This document shows positions 37,501 through 45,755 of a DNA stretch of 64,000 nt, in pieces. This stretch comes from Candidatus Nitrosotenuis uzonensis. GTDB taxonomy: Archaea; Thermoproteota; Nitrososphaeria; Nitrososphaerales; Nitrosopumilaceae. The translations under genes and the position numbers were made by a program. How positions within the stretch are numbered: position 1 is the first letter of the stretch; each line of letters begins with the position of its first letter. The notes beneath the pieces were generated by a model. The model was not told the origin of the DNA. It worked only from the letters and a program-made list of their open reading frames with translations, and searched no databases. The stretch is from contig NZ_CBTY010000011.1 of NCBI RefSeq assembly GCF_000723185.1, positions 39,403 to 103,402 on the forward strand, in the 5' to 3' direction.

Positions 37501-40500
37501 CTTGACATTATTAGCAGTGCGTGCAGCGTTGTCTGTCATTCCTAGATTTTCTGTCAGTGACTTGGTGACGGTCTTGGCTGTGTTGTCAGTGATTCCCAGG
37601 GATTCGGTGAGGCTCTTTGATGCGGTCTTGGCTGTGTTGTCAGTGATTCCAAGGGATTCTGTGAGTGACTGTGTTCTGGTTGCTGCGGCAAATACGGTAT
37701 CTTTCATTCCGAGGGACTCTGTGAGTGACTGGAATTGTGTAATAGATGTAGCTACGGTGTCAGTGATTCCAAGGGATTCTGTGAGTGACTGTGTTCTGGT
37801 TGCTGCGGCAAATACGGTATCTTTCATTCCGAGGGACTCTGTGAGTGACTGTGTTCTGGTTGGAGTAGTTATCACGTCTGAAATACCAAGTTTTTCAGTA
37901 CGGAAGATTGTAGAAGTTTTGATGATAGTATCCGTAATGCCTAGTTTTTCATTTAATGAAACAGAGAAGGTTTTTGACGGTTTTATTGGCCACTGTACCA
38001 CTTGGAATCGGTAATTTTGAGTATTGGCACTATCAGAAGTAATAAGAACAACATTATTTGTGGAAGTTAAATTGAATGCTATATGTCCAACTGGAAAGCC
38101 GGTTCCAGTTCCTGAACTACGTGTATTTTCTCCCATGATAGATGTTGTGCTCAAGCTTCTAACAGTACTTATTGAAATGTTCTGAGTAAATTCTTCAGAG
38201 CCAGCTCCGCTTCTAGTACCACTTTTGTGTTGAACAATCATTGCATCTGGTCCGGTTTGGCTGTTTGATACCACCCAAGCAACTCCTGTTATGGAGCTGG
38301 CAGGTGATGCAGTATCCTCCAAATCAAATGTAATTTGGTTAGTTGCACTAAAGTATACTTCTGATCCTGCCTCATCAAGACCAGTCGACGTGATTGCAGA
38401 TCTGTGTTGATATTGGAAGAATGCTCGTTCTATGGAACCGACATCAGATATGCTAACTGTTTGAGCGCTTGTTGCAGTATATCCATGTTGTATTCTTTGT
38501 ACAGACCAATTACTGCCAGTGAACTCTACTATTGCGTAGCTGAGGGGGTTTGCGTTGCTATTAGAAATCCCTCTTGTAAATCTGGCAGTATCAGAAGCTG
38601 CGAGCCATTCTGCAGTGTTTAGTGATGAAGACCACCTGGTTGAACCAGCATGAACGCTGCTTTGTCCTGTAATGAAAACAAAGATGTCATTATCATCTAC
38701 TACTCCAGATACGGTTGGTGTATCTACCGTGAGTCCGGAAGCACTGTGTGTGACAGTACCCACTTGTCGTACTTTTATGGCGTTTGCACTTGTTGGGCTT
38801 CCCTGATAATCAACTATTTGCCAGCATATTCGATCATCATTTGTAGTACCTGCTCTTGTGAACGTAATAGAACCTCCTGCAAAGTCAGGATCACTAATGT
38901 AAGCAGTTACTCTGTCTGCGTTTTGTGTTCCACCCCCAGATGTTCTACCGATTCCTTGCTGTCTTGTGTCAACGATTCTTACAAATGCCTCTCCTTGCGG
39001 GTCGGTATAATCAGTTCCTGCAAATAACGTCTTGGATGTACTTCCGTTGCTTATGATTGTACATCCATTCTGCGTGTTAAACTCAATTCCTGGGAACTTT
39101 TGTGTTGTAATTGCACTGTTAAATCCTAATTTTTCTGTCAAAAATATATTCCTAGTAATTTTAATTGCATCCCTAATTCCGAGTTTTTCCAAAAGTGATA
39201 CAGAATGAGCTTTACCTGCTACCAATGAATCGGTAAGACCTAACCTTTCTGTAAGATGTAAATCGGTAACCTGTCTTGTCAGTCCAACATTAGCATCAAG
39301 TATTCCAAGTCTTTCGTTGAGATTGATTGTTGTTTTCTTTACAGTGATTGTGTCTTGTATGCCCAGTCTTTCGTTAGCGGTTTGGATTTTAGTTGAGATA
39401 ACGGTTTTAGTGATTCCCAGGTTCTCTGTGAGTGTTTTTATCAGATGCTTGTTTACAAGTAATAAGTCACGCATTCCAAGCTTGTCTGAGAATTGTTTGC
39501 TTATGTTCTTGGTAAATGAGATAGAATCCTTAATTCCCAGTTTTTCTGATAGTTTTGCCTTAAAGTTGTAGGTTACTGTCATTGTAATTGCACTGAATAA
39601 TGATCCACGTTCGGATGGGTTTACTGTTGGTCTTACCTCATCATCTAATTTCCATCCCAACGCAAACCATGTCTGACCATTATCGATTGCAGTCTGCAGA
39701 TTATTGTCAGCGCCTGAGCCGAGATCTATGGGTCCTCCCGATGTTGCTGCACATACTATGCCAGTGGCATATTGTGTGCCATTTCCAATATCATCCCATA
39801 GAATTTGTGCATCTGGTTCTGGAGATGATTGTGTTCCACCAAGTGTATGCGAGGTAGGTCGTATTTCAATTGCCCGTACTTCACAAGTTCTTGTGGATGC
39901 AAATGATGCTGTTGTAAATGAAGTTTTGACGTCAGTGATTACAGCTCTACTGTCAATTGAGCTGATATTGTATTCTACCGCAGTTCTGTAACATCCGTTA
40001 GCGTTGTTGGTTCTTGTAATGGAAGCCCTTGACTGTGATGGTTGGGATACTGTTGCAGGAGTTTTGCATACTGGGTTTCCATTTGTAGTTGTACCCGGAG
40101 CCTGCACTTGAACGAATGTACCACTACTGAATACTACTGTTGGATCTAAAAACGCAGTCTCACCATTTTGCAATGGTTGTGCGATTTCTAGGAATTCCAC
40201 CGTGGTTTTCAGCTTTCCATTTCTGTTTTCAAGATTTATGTTCGAGAATTCCTTGGATGCCTTGGAAAAATCAAATGCGAGTGATGCCTTGCCGGTCTTT
40301 TTAAATTCAATGGTTTCGGTTACCATATCAGGTTTTTTCTTGCTTAGTTTTTCATTCTGTCTTAGTTCTTTTACCTCAGAGTTTGACATGTCGTTGAGGA
40401 GTTTCTTTAATTGCTTTCTTGCCTTGTCTGCAAACTTTTGTGCAATTTCTGGCTTTGATGTTATTATTTCATCACCAAGATCTGCCTCATCTGATTCTAT

Positions 40501-43500
40501 GTTCTCAAGTTCATTGACAAATCCGTACTTTGTGTTTGTCTTCTCTGGATTTTTGTTAGTATAATACAGGAAGGATTCAAGTGGTTGGTCGACTTTTTTG
40601 CCATATGTGGTGATAAATGTACCATCTTTGTTCTCTCTTATTGCATTAATGAAGAATCCAGTGGAATTGGAGAATACTTGAATGTTGCAGGAATTTTTGT
40701 TGATTTGCGATTCTATCCATTGGTTAGAGCCTGCCTGAGCCTCCATTAGTTTCCAGTATTTCTTTCCTATTGCAAGCTGTGAGTTTGCATCAATCTTTCC
40801 TTTTTCGTAAATACGAACTGAACAGTCTGCCTTGTCAAATACGAATGGAATTTGCATAGAATCATAGATTATTTCATTTGGAGTTTCTGTCACTATGTGC
40901 TCTACGTATTTGTTTGTTGAAGGATCTAGTATCCATTCTGGGAGACCGAATGTGATCTGTCCTGTTCCATTTTCATATTCAACCTTATAGTAATCCTTTC
41001 CCCTTTCCTCAAAGATTATGCTGTCAGCTGTTATTTGTGGAGATAATTTTTGAATGCTTAAGCTATCTGCAATTCCAAACATTTCATCGTAAATTGTATT
41101 ATTTGAAGGCAGTACGTTTTTGACCAATTCTATGGAATCTGAAAGACCCAAATAGTTACTGGAAGATATGCTTGGTTCGGTAGTTGAAGTTAAGCCAATA
41201 ACATTTTCCATGCCAAGGTTTTCATTAAGCGATATGTTTGAGAGTTCGTTTATGATCGACGTATTATCTGTAGACTCTGTAATTTGTAGTGATTCAGATA
41301 TAATTTGCGTGTAATTTGTCGGTGTCGTTACTTTTGGAATCAGAGTCAGTGTTACAATATCAGTAAATGAGAGTATGTTTTCGGTGAATAAGGGCAACTG
41401 TTTTGATTCATTTTTTATTTCTGATAGATACAGTTGCTTAATTTCCTCACTAGATAGAGAGCGGTTGTAAATTATTGCATTCTCAATTATTCCAGAGAAT
41501 TTGTTGGACATGTATAACTCCCCTTTTCTTGTGTACATGTAAGCGCCGATTATGATATCACTGTCAGTGTTTGCCATTTCCGCAGGAGCTACATCCAGTT
41601 TACCATTTGACATTGAAAACGAGCTGGAGAGTATCTTGCTTGCTTGCAATTCACCATTAACATAAAGGAATATTCTTGTTCCATTTACAACAGCTGCAAT
41701 ATGAGATGGATTTTCTATTTTGCTTGTACCATACACATCAGTCCATCTTATACCGTCAAATACTGAAAATACTGCAGTACGTTTAGGATCGATAACATTG
41801 TTTATCGACAATGAAAATGATCTTTCCATTGATACAATAGTAAATTCATCAGAGAATTGGTTGTATATTGGATCAACCCATGCAGATATTGTGATCTGGT
41901 TTGTCTGATTTAATGTAGGTAGCGATACAAATTGTGTCATGTTAGTGTTAAGCGTGCCATTGATGTTGGTTTGATTGAGCAAGTTGATTGGGTCTAGCTC
42001 GATTTTCTCGATGTTCGGAACGATCACGAGTTTTGATAATATGGAGGGAAGCGTCTTGCTGTATATCTTGAGGATCTGGTCAGGTGTTAGATAGCTATCA
42101 TAAATTTCGACATAGTCAAGACTTCCAGAAAATATACCCTCAGAATTGTCAACCTTTCTTCCATCCAATGCTGCACCTATTGCAACATCAGAGTCTGTAC
42201 TAGATACGCTTGGAGTCACTTTTTGTACTGTTCCAGTAGAATCGACAGTAAGTGATTGTGTTGTCTTTTTTGTATTAGACAGAGTTCCGTTTACATAAAT
42301 TGAGATATTTGTACCGTTAAATGTTGCTGCAATATGTGTCCAGTTCTGACCAATTTCCGAATTTGTCTGTATTTGGTGCCATTTTATGCCGTCAAATACA
42401 GAGAAAATTGCTTTATGCTGAGGATATAAAATATTATTAAGGGTTAATTCGAATGTTTTCTCTTTTGATATTATAGTGAATTTTGATGTATCTGATGAAT
42501 AATCCGGCTTGAGCCAGGCAGCAACGGCAATGTTTGATGTATGGTTTGTGTTGTTTCCAGCGTATTTGATAAAACCGCCTTCAAGAACGATTCCAGTCTG
42601 ATTTATTGCAACTTGGCCAAATAGCTGTGAGCCAATTTCAGTAGAGTTTGAGCCCCATGATCTGGTAGCATCCGGTACTATCACTGTACCTAGTGATTTG
42701 TCCGGAGTTGACTCTATCATAGATAGGTCTTCGGTTAGCTCCTTGAGGGTGGTCGAGTTGGATGTGGGGGTGACAGTATTGGTTGGAAGGGGGGTATTTC
42801 CAGTGATTTGAAGGGTCTCGGTTAGCTCCTTGAGGGTGGTCGAGTTGGATGTGGGGGTGACAGTATTGGTTGGAAGGGGGGTATTTGCTTCTGTGGCATT
42901 GGCAGTAGTAATTGAGTCCGTAGTATTGACTGGAAGTAGAAAAACAGGTTCATTAATGGAATCTACTGCTTCCGTTAGATTGGCTTCAGGTATAATCAAT
43001 GTCGTTTCATTTTGTTCATCCACATCCATTGGAGTAAGAGATTGTCTTTCTAGTAAGGCAGGCTCAGTTGTTATTTCATGGTTAGTATCTGTTGTTGCTT
43101 CGTCAACAATTAATTCATCCATGGCTTCAGCATATGCTTCAGGCCAGTACGCCCTCGAGATTGAAACTGGTGTTATAACAGCTGATGATGAAAGGATAAT
43201 TATGAAAATTAATGATAAAACCTTTTTATAATTTTGAATTTTGGTGTTTGGATTTTCAGATCTTACGATAATATAAAATGCAGAAATAGCAAAAACGAGT
43301 AGTAATGATTGGGATTGCCGCTCTATCGAGTCAGTAACATATTGTGTTGGTTGTACAAAGTTTTCAAATTGCAATATTTGTGAAACAGTATTTGTATCAA
43401 ATCCATGATCATAGAAAAATTGTTGTTGTATCTTGAATAATTGTTTGTCATGTTGATGGTTTTGTTCAACATCAAACATATCAAACTGATCACTAGACAA

Positions 43501-43941
43501 CCCTCCTATGGGATCAGTGGGTGGGGATACAGCTGTATTAGTGGATAAGATACTCCAAATATTATCAAATTCTAACTTTCGCTGATTGAAAATTCTTTCA
43601 AGTACTGCATGGACTGGATTGTACTTCAACAGAGAAATTGGATTATTCGAACCGTCGCCATTAGAAAACATCATTTTCTCTGATATGTCTAATCTGGTTG
43701 TATGATCAACTGTCGGTCTTTTTGTTAGAACTAGTGATATCTCTTGGTTAGCAAATTGTGTTTTCATTTCATCAATGCTGACTTTGTAATGTTTTGTAAG
43801 TATTGTATCAGATTTGCCATCATCAAAAATGATCGGTTGTTCCGATGTTTTTGGTAGAGTAGCATTACTATTAGATGATACAAACGATGAGATTATCAAA
43901 ATGGCAATTAATGATAATGAAATGATTTTTGCACTTTTCAA
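34579..43941 (-). CDS. Giant surface protein: membrane segments, two LamG domains, arrays of LGxxD repeats, Gly-rich hinge; 3120 aa
   Basis: An N-terminal signal-like helix (residues ~4-20) is followed by two more hydrophobic stretches at ~213-226 and ~236-250, the second looking like another signal peptide ('IFIIILSSSAV'). A Thr/Asn-rich spacer holds two identical 23-aa copies. Two LamG jellyroll domains follow at ~447-627 and ~650-837, each with 'FSVFDGI' and 'IAA..NGT..YVNG'. A mixed domain covers ~977-1275. Short repeats of the form S-L-[TS]-E-x-L-G-[IM]-x-D form two arrays (~1460-1607 and ~1994-2187) around a beta-rich domain. A Gly/Ser hinge (~2580-2605) leads to C-terminal Ig-like domains. 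Many NxT/NxS sequons suit the AglB encoded nearby. The start is TTG 43941 with GAGGT upstream. Role in adhesion or cell coat is inferred. Confidence 0.85.
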   Translation of the reverse strand: MKSAKIISLSLIAILIISSFVSSNSNATLPKTSEQPIIFDDGKSDTILTKHYKVSIDEMKTQFANQEISLVLTKRPTVDHTTRLDISEKMMFSNGDGSNNPISLLKYNPVHAVLERIFNQRKLEFDNIWSILSTNTAVSPPTDPIGGLSSDQFDMFDVEQNHQHDKQLFKIQQQFFYDHGFDTNTVSQILQFENFVQPTQYVTDSIERQSQSLLLVFAISAFYIIVRSENPNTKIQNYKKVLSLIFIIILSSSAVITPVSISRAYWPEAYAEAMDELIVDEATTDTNHEITTEPALLERQSLTPMDVDEQNETTLIIPEANLTEAVDSINEPVFLLPVNTTDSITTANATEANTPLPTNTVTPTSNSTTLKELTETLQITGNTPLPTNTVTPTSNSTTLKELTEDLSMIESTPDKSLGTVIVPDATRSWGSNSTEIGSQLFGQVAINQTGIVLEGGFIKYAGNNTNHTSNIAVAAWLKPDYSSDTSKFTIISKEKTFELTLNNILYPQHKAIFSVFDGIKWHQIQTNSEIGQNWTHIAATFNGTNISIYVNGTLSNTKKTTQSLTVDSTGTVQKVTPSVSSTDSDVAIGAALDGRKVDNSEGIFSGSLDYVEIYDSYLTPDQILKIYSKTLPSILSKLVIVPNIEKIELDPINLLNQTNINGTLNTNMTQFVSLPTLNQTNQITISAWVDPIYNQFSDEFTIVSMERSFSLSINNVIDPKRTAVFSVFDGIRWTDVYGTSKIENPSHIAAVVNGTRIFLYVNGELQASKILSSSFSMSNGKLDVAPAEMANTDSDIIIGAYMYTRKGELYMSNKFSGIIENAIIYNRSLSSEEIKQLYLSEIKNESKQLPLFTENILSFTDIVTLTLIPKVTTPTNYTQIISESLQITESTDNTSIINELSNISLNENLGMENVIGLTSTTEPSISSSNYLGLSDSIELVKNVLPSNNTIYDEMFGIADSLSIQKLSPQITADSIIFEERGKDYYKVEYENGTGQITFGLPEWILDPSTNKYVEHIVTETPNEIIYDSMQIPFVFDKADCSVRIYEKGKIDANSQLAIGKKYWKLMEAQAGSNQWIESQINKNSCNIQVFSNSTGFFINAIRENKDGTFITTYGKKVDQPLESFLYYTNKNPEKTNTKYGFVNELENIESDEADLGDEIITSKPEIAQKFADKARKQLKKLLNDMSNSEVKELRQNEKLSKKKPDMVTETIEFKKTGKASLAFDFSKASKEFSNINLENRNGKLKTTVEFLEIAQPLQNGETAFLDPTVVFSSGTFVQVQAPGTTTNGNPVCKTPATVSQPSQSRASITRTNNANGCYRTAVEYNISSIDSRAVITDVKTSFTTASFASTRTCEVRAIEIRPTSHTLGGTQSSPEPDAQILWDDIGNGTQYATGIVCAATSGGPIDLGSGADNNLQTAIDNGQTWFALGWKLDDEVRPTVNPSERGSLFSAITMTVTYNFKAKLSEKLGIKDSISFTKNISKQFSDKLGMRDLLLVNKHLIKTLTENLGITKTVISTKIQTANERLGIQDTITVKKTTINLNERLGILDANVGLTRQVTDLHLTERLGLTDSLVAGKAHSVSLLEKLGIRDAIKITRNIFLTEKLGFNSAITTQKFPGIEFNTQNGCTIISNGSTSKTLFAGTDYTDPQGEAFVRIVDTRQQGIGRTSGGGTQNADRVTAYISDPDFAGGSITFTRAGTTNDDRICWQIVDYQGSPTSANAIKVRQVGTVTHSASGLTVDTPTVSGVVDDNDIFVFITGQSSVHAGSTRWSSSLNTAEWLAASDTARFTRGISNSNANPLSYAIVEFTGSNWSVQRIQHGYTATSAQTVSISDVGSIERAFFQYQHRSAITSTGLDEAGSEVYFSATNQITFDLEDTASPASSITGVAWVVSNSQTGPDAMIVQHKSGTRSGAGSEEFTQNISISTVRSLSTTSIMGENTRSSGTGTGFPVGHIAFNLTSTNNVVLITSDSANTQNYRFQVVQWPIKPSKTFSVSLNEKLGITDTIIKTSTIFRTEKLGISDVITTPTRTQSLTESLGMKDTVFAAATRTQSLTESLGITDTVATSITQFQSLTESLGMKDTVFAAATRTQSLTESLGITDNTAKTASKSLTESLGITDNTAKTVTKSLTENLGMTDNAARTANNVKLLSERLGVFDVPDDQQQLAVLTKSLRERLGMSDTILFKGGAKIEARDLSNNLVPGASYTVYPNPTGGNTPLLIVDNVSNDNDSIPGRVTFDLVPFGTYNFTMTVIPSTYNVLGNSTIHEVHRTQINGTAVFRVSPQSTPLSTIAPTVITTAPSLNSTVYDKWTSTYSATIVNGTSTHVIDKVQDLPPIISVGKDATTLLNSAITKQASVKLSISFSSLSSGKTIQNTIGIQNYSVPESPEITSVIPSIVTAPSGTSPQFVMTPPMNKIIPGQTMILPVETDLMPSWGGLKQLSVQSKDGVIPTAAPGDWLVIESAPTVPSAVGTNGISNNVRLFVEVKYRHAEDGIGYDWSQTANHKTKPVLKVQVAKSSSLASDANGCPVLTGYMFDTTSNTWKTQGIQVGNAVSINTNTCELDLTVDHFSRFSLSAPSSGTTGPSGPGGSPGTPGGSTGSGGGSSGGGGAVGTAGTTGQGFGGRLIQPIIIYQITYDVCDTNMARIIIGVHGTEAPAPAVKIRTPQKEVYTATLAREQPYLEANKILQISRYVYEAPLDPNLNFFIVTAEQAEGRTAVSASYLANIYQCRETIIVNPMRDLDKEMISEPTVEAGRPNIFDIKFQVGGSKPVSAYEVNQYVEHDAKIKFSSILDSPTTIQRAELRVITAGDNYTDYAAVRMNVVPLQNITNTYIASAEIPSSFLQAPAIIYWIHVINEEQKIQTSDRYFLGVKPTYDLDARIELDTTPSKAQGTTYKPTAYIFNKSEKPLFGSVSLVIDGKIVYTSPEQLFNNGQSVVNLEWKVPNTQAESEYSVKAQINLYDMTIETAQATLRTFQETRTYSISEPVLVNSVVAAGEMVARVGLLYSSDVNPSLHYRVVSPDGTCVIGQSDSCMVNGSTAGNRGNSVSVELEGQVYRIRYSGQDNPLERFSITSIDPIVGNWSITLESDGGLVPEAHATEDIQVKAKYRATYTKLLTMTSE
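37638..37851 (-). repeat. 94-bp direct repeats within the 3120-aa gene
   Basis: Positions 37638-37731 and 37758-37851 read as the same 94-bp sequence, 120 bp apart. They encode the S-L-T-E-S-L-G-I/M-x-D units of the second repeat array. Neighbouring units are related but diverged, so this pair is a recent duplication or gene-conversion tract. Confidence 0.85.
42731..42886 (-). repeat. 69-bp direct repeats within the 3120-aa gene
   Basis: Positions 42731-42799 and 42818-42886 are identical 69-bp tracts with an 87-bp period. They encode two copies of the Thr/Asn/Pro-rich segment NTPLPTNTVTPTSNS followed by TTLKELTE, just before the first LamG domain. Identity at synonymous positions indicates a recent event. 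Confidence 0.88.
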
Positions 43942-43942
43942 A

Positions 43943-44068
43943 CTAGTTACCTCGTGATGATTTAATCAGAATCATTAGACTGCGCCGATCGATTGAGTCG
44001 CTTGCAATTCCAACTTTAGCAGTATCAGCTATACCAGTTAGAAAATTAGCGATCTTATTTTCAGACAT
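43943..44068 (-). CDS. Possible 41-aa leader ORF upstream of the giant gene
   Basis: ATG at 44068 starts a frame MSENKIANFLTGIADTAKVG, ending in TAG at 43943, one base before the giant gene's TTG. ACTTATTCG (complement of 44094-44102) sits about 26-34 nt upstream and could be a TATA box, making this the first ORF on a leaderless transcript. GAGGT within its end is the ribosome site of the giant gene, so reinitiation or coupling is possible. It has no recognised family and no cysteine or membrane span. Confidence 0.4.
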   Translation of the reverse strand: MSENKIANFLTGIADTAKVGIASDSIDRRSLMILIKSSRGN

Positions 44069-44224
44069 TATTGAATTAATTTAATGAAAAAAATCGAATA
44101 AGTCATGAGGAATTTTTGGGTGAAAACGCATGCCGCCATGGCAAATTACAGTTTTCATGATGCCAGATTGGATTACTGCTATTTTGTTCAAAATTACAAA
44201 TTTTGTGATCACAGTATCAGAAAT
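44069..44224. other. AT-rich intergenic DNA with a small inverted repeat
   Basis: No coding frame is supported. CAAAATT (44189-44195) and AATTTTG (44199-44205) form a 7-bp inverted repeat just downstream of the MurI-like stop on the minus strand, a possible transcript-end structure. The upstream part holds the candidate promoter of the 41-aa ORF. Confidence 0.35.
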
Positions 44225-44998
44225 TCAATCTAGATCAAGATCATGTACAGTTTCTTTTATTCCAATTAATTCCAAATTTTTTTGAAATCTAATTGAATTT
44301 GCTGAGCTAAATATTTTCAGAGTATTTTTTGGAGACGGAAAAAATGACTTATGACTTGTAATTTGTTTTGCTACATCATCAGCAGGATCAAGAAATATTA
44401 CATTTGGAAATAATTGTTGCATATATGAAAGCAAAAATGGCAGATGTGTGCTGGATAATGTAGCAACATCAATATCATTTGCAATAAACTCTTGTTTTAA
44501 AACTGAAACGATTTTATCATTACACAATTTTACATCATGAATAAATTTTCCAGATTCAACCAGATCAACAAGAGAGCTTGTATTAATTATTGTAATTTTT
44601 ATTTGATTGGACATATTGTTTTTGATATAATTATTCAATTCCAAACTTTGTGAAATTGATTTTGTAACAAGAATTGCGATTGAATTTGTTTTTGTAATAG
44701 TTTGCGCAATTTGTATGGGCGGTAGTACACCTATCAGTGTGTCATCATCTTCAAATAATTTTCTAAACAATAAAGATGGAGTGTTAGAGCCGACAACAAT
44801 AAGATCGGGTTTGAATTTTTTACGCAAGTACGATATGTTGCTTTTTATTATCGTTTCAAGCTTTTTTGGAGATTTCATACCATATGGATAATTTTTCTGA
44901 TCAGCAAAATAGATGATATCGGACTTGGTATGTTTTTGAATCGATTTTATTATTGATAGAGAACCAAAACCAGAATCAAATACAACTATTTTTCCCAT
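44225..44998 (-). CDS. Glutamate/aspartate racemase-family protein with both catalytic cysteines replaced by serine, 257 aa
   Basis: The full length aligns with glutamate racemase (MurI). Family landmarks are 'VVFDSGFGSLSI' (6-17), 'YFADQKNYPYG' (30-40), 'LVDLVESGKF' and 'STHLPFLL'. In MurI the two catalytic thiols sit in CNT and CTH; here they are S71 ('GSNTPS') and S183 ('SSTHLP'). The only Cys left is C159, away from the site. Classical racemisation is therefore unlikely, although substrate-binding loops persist. Archaea of this group have no murein, so another ligand or a regulatory role is inferred. It is divergent from cdvB across a palindrome-rich spacer. Base composition is clearly more AT-rich than the cobalamin genes. 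Confidence 0.85.
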   Translation of the reverse strand: MGKIVVFDSGFGSLSIIKSIQKHTKSDIIYFADQKNYPYGMKSPKKLETIIKSNISYLRKKFKPDLIVVGSNTPSLLFRKLFEDDDTLIGVLPPIQIAQTITKTNSIAILVTKSISQSLELNNYIKNNMSNQIKITIINTSSLVDLVESGKFIHDVKLCNDKIVSVLKQEFIANDIDVATLSSTHLPFLLSYMQQLFPNVIFLDPADDVAKQITSHKSFFPSPKNTLKIFSSANSIRFQKNLELIGIKETVHDLDLD

Positions 44999-45047
44999 GT
45001 AGTTATTGCATAGTATTTCAATTTACATCTTGTCAGCTAAATTTACT

Positions 45048-45101
45048 CAACTGTTGATTATAATCAACTACAGCAATTAAGAATTAAATTCTAAACAGTT
45101 G
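45048..45101. promoter_or_regulatory. Nested palindromes in the murI-like/cdvB divergent promoter
   Basis: GTTGATTATAATCAAC (45053-45068) is a perfect 16-bp palindrome. AGAATT-A-AATTCT (45080-45092) is a second one. CAACTGTT (45048-45055) and AACAGTTG (45094-45101) form an outer inverted pair enclosing both. The second palindrome covers the place expected for the cdvB TATA box (about 45075-45087), and the first lies just upstream, so operator sites for a dimeric regulator are plausible. Confidence 0.5.
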
Positions 45102-45104
45102 CGC

Positions 45105-45755
45105 ATGACCAGCTTCGAGAAGAATTGGGCACGTCAAGATACTGCAAGCATATCAGAGAAACTTCGAGACTCTGTTAAGCCGCAAGGAGCATTGAAACCA
45201 AGAATTCAGACTGCAGTCAACAAACTGCAACTGCAAATTTCAAAAATGGATTCAATGCTAAACAAGCTGCACGAACGTGACGCTCAACTTTTTAAACGAA
45301 TCGTAGCTGCAATGCAACACCACGACACAAGCGCAAGCAGAGTGTTGTCAAACGAACTAGCTGAAATACGCAAAGTAACAAAAATGCTAAGCAATGCAAG
45401 AATGGCATTAGAACAAGTACAACTACGTTTGACTACAATTCACGACTTGGGCGATGCAATGGTTGCAATCGGTCCAGCAATGTCCACCATGAAGGGACTA
45501 AGATCATCACTTGGCCGATTTATGCCAGAAGCAGATGCAGAACTAAATGCAATGACACAAACCCTAGGCGGTTTGATGATGGATTCACTTGCGGGGGACG
45601 CCTTCAGCATGGATTCAGAAATATCAAACGAGGAGACAGACAGGATATTGCAGGAAGCATCAGCGGTTGCAGAACAGCAAATTGGGGAAAGATTCCCATC
45701 CGTACCCTCTCCATCAGGACTTTCGTCCCAATCAAGTTCCACAACTTACGAATAA
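45105..45755 (+). CDS. cdvB: ESCRT-III (CdvB/Snf7) family cell-division protein, 216 aa
   Basis: A basic N-terminal helix bundle ('KPRIQTAVNKLQLQISKMD...LHERD') leads into long helices typical of ESCRT-III, with 'MRMTSFEKNW' at the start. The acidic C-terminal part ends in a proline motif 'RFPSVPSPSG' (about residues 196-205) resembling the MIM2 motif that binds the MIT domain of the CdvC/Vps4 ATPase. ESCRT-III polymers constrict the membrane at division. Thaumarchaeal genomes carry several CdvB paralogues, and which one this is cannot be told. cdvA and cdvC are not in the window. ATG 45105 is preferred over TTG 45099. It may be under the palindromic promoter upstream. Confidence 0.9.
   Translation: MTSFEKNWARQDTASISEKLRDSVKPQGALKPRIQTAVNKLQLQISKMDSMLNKLHERDAQLFKRIVAAMQHHDTSASRVLSNELAEIRKVTKMLSNARMALEQVQLRLTTIHDLGDAMVAIGPAMSTMKGLRSSLGRFMPEADAELNAMTQTLGGLMMDSLAGDAFSMDSEISNEETDRILQEASAVAEQQIGERFPSVPSPSGLSSQSSSTTYE

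Noticed and set aside
37380-37960. Regular repeats that could suggest a CRISPR array
   Set aside because: The repeats lie in one long reading frame with an amino-acid-level period, and the intervening sequence is related, not unique spacers.
34579-43941. Many long plus-strand open frames opposite the giant genes
   Set aside because: They are antisense shadows caused by the Ser/Thr/Asn-rich coding bias; they have no family similarity and no ribosome sites.
44225-44998. Calling the racemase homologue a working glutamate racemase
   Set aside because: Both catalytic cysteines are serine, so the classical mechanism is not supported.
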